Below are positions 59,318 to 64,000 of a stretch of 64,000 nt of DNA, piece after piece; the first letter of the stretch is position 1, and the number at the start of each line of letters is the position of its first letter. The notes beneath the pieces are model-generated. The model searched no databases, was not told the origin of the DNA, and saw only the letters and a list, made by a program, of their open reading frames with translations. Source of the DNA: Streptomyces dysideae (GTDB taxonomy: Bacteria; Actinomycetota; Actinomycetes; Streptomycetales; Streptomycetaceae); contig NZ_KQ949081.1 of assembly GCF_001514305.1 (NCBI RefSeq), forward strand, positions 213,125-277,124, in the 5' to 3' direction. A program made the translations under genes and the position numbers.

Positions 59318-59907
59318 CCACAGTCGACCGCGTCCCCAAACAGGACCGCAGCCGGGCCACCCGGCAACGGCTCCTGGAAGCCGCCGTGGCCTGCCTCGCA
59401 GCACACGGCTGGGCCGGCTCCACGGTCTCCGTCGTCGCCGAACGCGCCGGCGTCTCCCGAGGCGCCGCCCAACACCACTTCCCGACCCGCGAGGACCTCT
59501 TCACGGCCGCCGTCGAATACGTCGCCGAGGAACGCTCCACCGCACTGCGCGCCCTGTTCCCCGAAGGCCCGGCGCAGGACCGCCGGGCCGTCGTGACAGC
59601 CCTCGTCGACCTCTACACCGGCCCCCTGTTCCGCGCCGCCCTCCACCTCTGGGTCGCCGCCTCCAACGAGGAACAACTACGCCCACGCGTCACCGAACTC
59701 GAGGCCCACGTAGGCCGCGAGACCCACCGCATCGCCGTGGACCTCCTCGGCGCGGACGAAACCACACCCGGCGCCCGCGAAACCGTCCAGGGCCTCCTGG
59801 ACATGGCCCGCGGCCTCGGCCTCGCCAACCTCCTCACGGACGACGCCGGCCGCCGCGAACGGGTCGTCGCACAGTGGGCGAAGCTGCTGGACGAGGCGCT
59901 CGGCTGA
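59305..59907 (+). CDS. TetR-family regulator of the acyl-CoA operon
   Basis: The 200-residue protein has an HTH: TRQRLLEAAVACLAAHGWAG, then VVAERAGVSRGAAQHHFPTR. The C-terminal domain is the TetR ligand domain. It is the last gene of the operon, overlapping the hydratase by 13 bases. It probably represses the operon at the palindrome 49756-49769 until an acyl-CoA intermediate accumulates. Confidence 0.9.
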   Translation: MGGVTTVDRVPKQDRSRATRQRLLEAAVACLAAHGWAGSTVSVVAERAGVSRGAAQHHFPTREDLFTAAVEYVAEERSTALRALFPEGPAQDRRAVVTALVDLYTGPLFRAALHLWVAASNEEQLRPRVTELEAHVGRETHRIAVDLLGADETTPGARETVQGLLDMARGLGLANLLTDDAGRRERVVAQWAKLLDEALG

Positions 59908-59953
59908 GGACGGCGTCCGGGGCGGCCCACGTGATGACCGGCCCGGCAGCCCG

Positions 59954-61054
59954 CTAGCGCGCGATGTCCGCGTACCCCTCGATCTCCCTCGGGTCCCGCG
60001 AACCCGGGCCGACATAACGCGCCGACGGACGGACGAGACGGCCGGTGCGCTTCTGCTCCAGGATGTGCGCCGACCAGCCCGCCGTACGGGCACACGTGAA
60101 CATCGACGTGAACATGTGCGCCGGCACCTCGGCGAAGTCCAGGACGATGGCCGCCCAGAACTCCACGTTCGTCGCCAGCACACGGTCCGGGCGACGGCTG
60201 TGGAGCTCCGCCAGAGCCGCCTTCTCCAGCGCCTCGGCCACCCCGAAACGCGGGGCCCCCAGCTCGCGGGCGGTACGGCGCAGCACACGCGCGCGTGGGT
60301 CCTCCGCGCGGTACACCCGGTGACCGAAGCCCATCAGACGCTCACCCTTGTCCAGGGCCTGCCTCACGTACGCCTCCGCGTCGCCCGTCCGCTCGATCTC
60401 CTCGATCATGCCGAGGACCCGGGAGGGCGCGCCCCCGTGCAGCGGCCCGGACATGGCCCCCACGGCACCGGAGAGCGCCGCCGCCACGTCCGCGCCCGTG
60501 GAGGCGATGACGCGGGCCGTGAACGTGGACGCGTTCATGCCGTGCTCGGCGGCCGACGTCCAGTAGGCGTCGACGGCGGCCACATGCTTCGGGTCGGGCT
60601 CACCCCGCCAGCGGATCATGAAGCGCTCGACGACGGACTGCGCCTTGTCGATCTCCCGCTGCGGAACCATGGGCAGCCCCTGCCCGCGCGCGGACTGGGC
60701 GACGTACGACAACGCCATGACGGCGGCCCGCGCCAGGTCCGCACGCGCCTGCTCGCCGTCGATGTCGAGGAGGGGTTTGAGACCCCACACCGGCGCCAGC
60801 ATGGCGAGCGCGGACTGCACGTCCACCCGGATGTCACCGGAGTGCACCGGGATCGGGAACGGCTCGGCGGGCGGCAGACCGGGATTGAAGGCGCCGTCGA
60901 CCAGCAGCCCCCAGACATTGCCGAACGAGACATGACCGACCAGGTCCTCGATGTCGACGCCCCGGTACCGCAGGGCGCCGCCCTCCTTGTCCGGTTCGGC
61001 GATCTCCGTCTCGAACGCGACGACTCCTTCGAGTCCGGGTACGAAGTCGGACAT
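59954..61054 (-). CDS. Citrate synthase (type 2)
   Basis: The 366-residue protein begins MSDFVPGLEGVVAFETEIAE. It has the citrate synthase histidines and aspartate: SAAEHGMNASTFTAR, GPLHGGAPSRV, KGERLMGFGHRVYRAEDPRA and NVEFWAAIVLDFAEVP. Shorter than hexameric GltA, it is the dimeric actinobacterial form. It condenses acetyl-CoA with oxaloacetate at the TCA cycle entry. It is divergent from pdxH, with 322 bases between. Confidence 0.92.
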   Translation of the reverse strand: MSDFVPGLEGVVAFETEIAEPDKEGGALRYRGVDIEDLVGHVSFGNVWGLLVDGAFNPGLPPAEPFPIPVHSGDIRVDVQSALAMLAPVWGLKPLLDIDGEQARADLARAAVMALSYVAQSARGQGLPMVPQREIDKAQSVVERFMIRWRGEPDPKHVAAVDAYWTSAAEHGMNASTFTARVIASTGADVAAALSGAVGAMSGPLHGGAPSRVLGMIEEIERTGDAEAYVRQALDKGERLMGFGHRVYRAEDPRARVLRRTARELGAPRFGVAEALEKAALAELHSRRPDRVLATNVEFWAAIVLDFAEVPAHMFTSMFTCARTAGWSAHILEQKRTGRLVRPSARYVGPGSRDPREIEGYADIAR

Positions 61055-61305
61055 CAGGCGGCTCCTCGTGATGTGTACGACAGATGGGGTGGTGGGGACC
61101 TTGAGAGCGGGACGACCAGGTGTCGGACGGCGGGAACGAGATGCGCGCCCCGGGGATCCACGGTCGCGGAACCGGCCTACGGCTCGGCCTCCGAGGACTC
61201 GCGGTCCTGGGCGGTACCCCTCTGATGCCCCGTGCGGCCGGCGGTCACCCAACCGGAACGGCAACAGCACGATATCTCCGAGTGCCACCTTTGGGGAGAC
61301 CTCGC

Positions 61306-61326
61306 GGCACTGAGTGCCACTCAGTG
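61306..61326. promoter_or_regulatory. Overlapping palindromes upstream of pdxH
   Basis: GGCACTGAGTGCC (61306-61318) and CACTGAGTGCCACTCAGTG (61308-61326) overlap, giving four phased AGTG/CACT half-sites, 51 bases before the pdxH start. It is a strong candidate operator in the citrate synthase/pdxH divergent region; the rest of that interval (61055-61305) shows nothing else clear. Confidence 0.6.
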
Positions 61327-61376
61327 ATGAACGACACCGCGCTGAACGCCGCCCGCGCATACGGCAAGATGACCGA

Positions 61377-62045
61377 GTGACCGACCGAGACGCCGTCCCC
61401 CTCGACCCCGCCGCGATGCGCAAGCAGTACCGGGCCGAGGGCCTCGCCGAGAACGACCTGGCCGCCACGCCCGTGGCGCAGTTCGCGCGCTGGTTCAAGC
61501 AGGCCGCGACGGAGGCCCACCTCTTCGAGCCGAACGCCATGATCGTCTCCACGGCGGACGCAGAGGGCCACCCCAGCTCACGCACGGTGCTACTGAAACA
61601 CTTCAGCGAACAGGGCTTCGTCTTCTACACCAACTACGACTCCCGCAAGGCCCGCGACCTCTCCGAGAACCCGTACGTCTCCCTCCTCTTCCCCTGGCAC
61701 CCGATGGCCCGCCAGGTCATCGTCACGGGCATCGCCCGCCGCACCGGCCGCGACGAGACCGCCGCGTACTTCCGCACCCGCCCACGCGGCTCCCAGCTCG
61801 GCGCCTGGGCCAGCGCCCAGTCCTCGGTGATCGCCACCCGCGCCGACCTGGACGCCTCGTACACCGAACTCGCCGCCCGCTACCCCGAGGGCGAACAGGT
61901 ACCGGTGCCACCACACTGGGGCGGCTTCCGGGTGGCACCCCAGATGGTGGAGTTCTGGCAGGGCCGGGAGAACCGACTGCACGACCGACTGCGGTACGTC
62001 GAGGAGCCGGACGGAAGCTGGCGGGTGGAGCGGCTCAGTCCGTAA
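61377..62045 (+). CDS. pdxH: Pyridoxamine 5'-phosphate oxidase
   Basis: This 222-residue FMN enzyme oxidises pyridoxine/pyridoxamine phosphate to PLP. It has [60 protein letters not shown], the signature [20 protein letters not shown] and the terminal RLSP. GTG 61377 gives the expected N-terminus. PLP serves SerC among others. A complex inverted repeat follows the stop. Confidence 0.95.
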   Translation: MTDRDAVPLDPAAMRKQYRAEGLAENDLAATPVAQFARWFKQAATEAHLFEPNAMIVSTADAEGHPSSRTVLLKHFSEQGFVFYTNYDSRKARDLSENPYVSLLFPWHPMARQVIVTGIARRTGRDETAAYFRTRPRGSQLGAWASAQSSVIATRADLDASYTELAARYPEGEQVPVPPHWGGFRVAPQMVEFWQGRENRLHDRLRYVEEPDGSWRVERLSP

Positions 62046-62062
62046 TCCCCTGAAACGCAGAC

Positions 62063-62133
62063 GACCCGCGAGCTCGGGTCCCTCCGCCTGACGGCGGAGG
62101 AGCCGGCCGGACGTACCGGCGAGCTCGCGGGTC
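62063..62133. terminator. Three-way-junction inverted repeat after pdxH
   Basis: An outer perfect 14-bp stem (GACCCGCGAGCTCG with CGAGCTCGCGGGTC) encloses an 8-bp hairpin CCTCCGCC-TGAC-GGCGGAGG and a smaller CCGG stem. It can fold on either strand. It is at least a terminator for pdxH and for the minus-strand tiny-ORF transcript. Confidence 0.65.
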
Positions 62134-62183
62134 GGGTGACTGCGTTGGTTTGGGCCGGCTGCGTGTATCTTGCGCACGCTGGT

Positions 62184-62210
62184 CCGGCACCGCACTGGGT
62201 GGGGTGCCGG
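62184..62210 (-). terminator. Hairpin just after the tiny ORF
   Basis: CCGGCACC and GGTGCCGG form an 8-bp stem with an 11-base loop, starting four bases after the TAA of the 12-codon ORF on the minus strand. It could be a terminator or an attenuator. Confidence 0.5.
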
Positions 62211-62214
62211 GCCG

Positions 62215-62253
62215 TTAGCCCGCAGCCACCTCTTCCGTCCGGTATGCATACAT
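62215..62253 (-). CDS. 12-codon ORF with strong expression signals
   Basis: ATG 62253 opens MYAYRTEEVAAG and a TAA. It is preceded at perfect spacing by GGAAGGAGGTGG (62262-62273), one of the strongest ribosome binding sites in the window, and by a vegetative-type promoter at 62286-62314. Hairpins follow immediately. It could be a leader peptide, a tiny functional peptide, or a translated small RNA. No gene follows on this strand before pdxH's convergent end, so classical attenuation of a downstream gene is not evident. Confidence 0.5.
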   Translation of the reverse strand: MYAYRTEEVAAG

Positions 62254-62285
62254 CTGCCGAACCACCTCCTTCCGAAGTAACAGCC

Positions 62286-62314
62286 ACCCTAGGAAGTGAT
62301 CGGGCACCGATCAA
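62286..62314 (-). promoter_or_regulatory. Vegetative-type promoter for the tiny ORF
   Basis: On the minus strand TTGATC (62314-62309), a 17-base spacer and TAGGGT (62291-62286) fit the HrdB-type consensus TTGACN-17-TAGRRT. Transcription would begin at about 62280, roughly 27 bases before the ATG. Confidence 0.55.
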
Positions 62315-62846
62315 CCGATTTTCTGGGGTTTTGACGGAGCGGATTCCGGCCGGAAGATGTACCCGTATCCGTCGCCCCGCTGCAGGAGCTGAAGATTCCG
62401 GTGGCGGACGTTGAACCGTCCTGCCGGTGTGGTGAGGCTGTGCTGCCCGTTGGCTCGAACCGAGATACGACCGGTCCATGTGCCCGCCCACTTGCCGGTC
62501 GGCATATTGGCCCGTACGAGATCCCCGGTGGCGTATCCGAAGTGCTGCTTGGTACGAACTCGGCGCAGCCGGGGGAACCCGAACCGGTCCGGAGTGGTGC
62601 GGGCGTACGAGCCGCGTCCGGTGGCTTTGACGACGAGCACCTGCCCGGGAAGCCGCACGATGGCGTCGCCGTTCTCGTGATCCAGACGTCCGACGGACAG
62701 CGCGTCCAACGTGTGCGTCTTCTCCAGCCCCATGGCACTGCGGTTCCACTTCGTACGGTCGCCCGACCAGGCTGTACGGGCTTGCCGAGGTTACCCAGGG
62801 CCTCCGTGAGCTGCCATCGGGTCGCGTTCATCCTCAATTCATCGAA
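62311..62846 (-). pseudogene. C-terminal remnant of IscB (OMEGA nuclease), frameshifted
   Basis: The minus strand reads FDELRMNATRWQLTEALGNL, then, after a one-base loss at about 62772, WSGDRTKWNRSAMGLEKTHT, LDALSVG, ATGRGSYARTTPDRFGFPRL, YATGDLVRANMPTGKWAGTW, GRISVRANG and LLQRGDGYGYIFRPE before the stop. This order is the C-terminal portion of IscB (third RuvC segment, then the target-adjacent-motif-interacting domain). The RRxRR, RuvC-I/II, bridge-helix and HNH regions are absent. It is inactive as a nuclease. Confidence 0.85.
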
Positions 62847-62919
62847 CGCGTGACTGGTCGCGCTGCTAAGCGCTGTCCGAGAGGAACAGCCCGGCCAGCC
62901 GCGGCAGCCGCCGCCGCAT

Positions 62920-63075
62920 CTAACCCGCGTCGTCGAAGTCGAAGTCCTCGCCCATGTCGGGACCGGCGGGGTCGGGGTCCGGGTGAGCGGCCTCCCACTG
63001 CTTCCAGGCATCGTAGAAGCTGTCCTCTCCGCACCCGGTGAGGCGTTCGTAGGCCTCGGCCGCGCGCGGAGTAGT
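62920..63075 (-). pseudogene. C-terminus of an unknown gene next to the TnpB element
   Basis: The minus frame RAAEAYERLTGCGEDSFYDA, then WKQWEAAHPDPDPAGPDMGE and a very acidic end DFDFDDAG before the TAG, has clear coding character. It begins where the TnpB element's right end stops (about 63085), so the rest of the gene is missing or lies beyond the element. I do not recognise it; a plasmid or phage-type protein is possible. Confidence 0.55.
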
Positions 63076-63079
63076 TCAC

Positions 63080-63160
63080 CTCTTCTTGAAGTGTTCTCCT
63101 CCCTTGGCAAGCTCAGGAAGGAGATTCCCGCCTACCTTGCGGTGGCGGGCTTGACGCAAC
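63080..63160 (-). ncRNA. Right end and probable omega-RNA region of the TnpB element
   Basis: Past the tnpB stop (63132) the minus strand reads GGAATCTCCTTCCTGAGC, CCAAGGGAGGAGAACAC and TTCAAG. This resembles the right ends of Streptomyces IS605-type elements, where the tnpB 3' end plus this segment forms the guide-scaffold RNA. The element boundary is near 63085, so the guide would be read from host sequence below that position. Confidence 0.5.
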
Positions 63161-64000
63161 GAGCGCGCCTGACGACTGCCCTCCCGGCAGCCGGGATCGC
63201 CACGAGGCCGATCCGGTACAGATGCAAGATGTTCCGGGCCGCGTTGTGGTCGGCGTTGCCCGACCAGCCGCAGTCCGGGTTCTTGCACACGAACACGGTC
63301 TGGGACTCTCGGCTGGCAGGCGTGGTGCATCCGCACGCCGAGCAGCGCCGGGAGGTGCCGGGAGCGGGGACCTTGACGAGGGTGCCTCCGTGCCGGGCGG
63401 TCTTGTACGCCAGCATCGTGACCGTGCGGCCCCACGCCTCGGCGGCGATGGAGCGATTCAGCCCGGCCTTCTGGGCGACGTTCTTCCCCGGCTCTTCGGC
63501 GGTTCCCCGAGCCGACTTGACCATGTTCGTGATGGTGAGTGCTTCGACCACCACCGTGCCGTAGGCACGGGCGATGGTGGTGGTCGTCTGGTGCTGCCAG
63601 TCGGCGGCCCGTCGCTTGGCTTTCGCTCGGAGCCGGGCGATCTGGTCATAGGTGCGGCGCAGGCGGCGGCTGGTGCGCTCGCCCGGCTTTCGGCGCTGTT
63701 TGCGCTGGGCGGCGCGCTGCTCCAGGTGCAGGAGCTTGGCCTGTTCCTTCTCGGTCAGCCACGCGCCGTGCTCGAAGCTCCCGCCGTCGGACAGGGCGAG
63801 AGGCACGCTCACGCCCACGTCGATCCCGACCTCGGGGCCCTGGTGAGCCTCGGGCCTGGCCTCTTGGGTCATCACGCGGAAAGCGATGTGCCAGCCAAGG
63901 GCGTCCTTGACCAGCCGGGCTCCGGTGATCCGGTTCTCGGTGCCGGCACGCTTGCCCACGGGCAGGTCTTTGGTCCACCGGAACTTCACGCGGCCAATCC
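63132..64000 (-). CDS. tnpB: TnpB (IS200/IS605-family RNA-guided endonuclease), 5' end outside window
   Basis: At least 289 C-terminal residues are visible and the frame is open to the window end. The RuvC triad is complete: D57 in EVGIDVGVS, E149 in VVVEALTITN and D247 in NADHNAARN (numbering from the GTG at 63989). A zinc ribbon is present (CSACG, then CKNPDCG). TnpB is a guided DNA nuclease that helps retain its transposon. No tnpA is visible in the window. The reading frame shows no damage. Confidence 0.9.
   Translation of the reverse strand, partial: IGRVKFRWTKDLPVGKRAGTENRITGARLVKDALGWHIAFRVMTQEARPEAHQGPEVGIDVGVSVPLALSDGGSFEHGAWLTEKEQAKLLHLEQRAAQRKQRRKPGERTSRRLRRTYDQIARLRAKAKRRAADWQHQTTTTIARAYGTVVVEALTITNMVKSARGTAEEPGKNVAQKAGLNRSIAAEAWGRTVTMLAYKTARHGGTLVKVPAPGTSRRCSACGCTTPASRESQTVFVCKNPDCGWSGNADHNAARNILHLYRIGLVAIPAAGRAVVRRARCVKPATAR

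Noticed and set aside
61306..61326. CIRCE element (HrcA operator)
   Set aside because: The half-sites resemble GAGTGCCA/TGGCACTC, but the required order with a 9-base spacer is not present, and neighbouring genes are not heat-shock genes.

Overview
This is a 64 kb stretch of high-GC actinobacterial chromosome, almost certainly Streptomyces. The evidence is the extreme G/C bias at third codon positions, frequent GTG/TTG starts, and Streptomyces-type families: DUF397 with a DUF5753 XRE regulator, DUF3027, DUF2771, DUF2530, a FemX-type aminoacyltransferase and a TGGGAGCGCTCCCA CebR box. Gene order around mqnB/mqnD, serC, pdxH/citrate synthase and the acyl-CoA cluster is, from memory, that of the S. 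coelicolor SCO43xx core region. I see no rRNA, tRNA or CRISPR array.

Layout. 1-1.5 kb: tail of an unknown gene, a secreted peptidoglycan-binding-like protein and a serine-recombinase fragment. 1.5-6.8 kb: cold-shock protein, futalosine menaquinone genes mqnB/mqnD, a DUF2771 lipoprotein, an MFS protein and DUF3027. 6.8-11.6 kb is accessory: an Rpn-like protein, a WhiJ/AbaA-type regulatory cluster (HTH protein, ATPase, XRE-DUF5753, DUF397) and a broken regulator-hydrolase chimera. 11.7-19.5 kb: a large GHKL ATPase, two tandem secreted paralogs sharing an upstream element, and a CtpE-like P-type ATPase. 19.6-23.5 kb: small membrane and RHH proteins, a MarR-MFS pair, GNAT, ThpR and a 29-residue membrane peptide. 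23.5-34 kb is a decayed accessory region: a truncated berberine-bridge oxidase, an aldo/keto reductase gene split around an inverted second copy with a recombinase fragment, a frameshifted AadA-like gene, and a TetR/ABC locus fused by deletion, mixed with intact genes (SnoaL, Uma2, SGNH, PPOX and others).

34-41.6 kb is a carbohydrate block. A secreted GH5-CBM2 cellulase has a CebR box. Beside it lies a LacI-controlled sugar ABC importer, divergent from a GH32-like fructosidase. 41.6-48.9 kb: serC divergent from a large FAD/Fe-S 2-hydroxyacid dehydrogenase, which suggests recycling of D-2-hydroxyglutarate, then a phosphoesterase, FemX and an RhtA-like exporter. 49.7-59.9 kb is one long acyl-CoA catabolic operon: a TIGR03084 protein, AtuA/DUF1446, biotin-dependent carboxylase beta and alpha, acyl-CoA dehydrogenase, 4-coumarate-CoA-ligase-like enzyme, enoyl-CoA hydratase and TetR. 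A perfect palindrome lies in front of it. 60-62 kb: citrate synthase and pdxH, divergent.

The right edge is the most unusual part. On the minus strand lie a 5'-truncated TnpB with a complete catalytic triad, its right end abutting a broken host gene, then a frameshifted C-terminal remnant of IscB. Just after the IscB remnant comes a compact unit with a good promoter, a strong Shine-Dalgarno, a 12-codon ORF and a chain of stable hairpins. These two OMEGA-type relics and the tiny-peptide unit are the best candidates for something new; the many deletion and insertion scars are the second theme.
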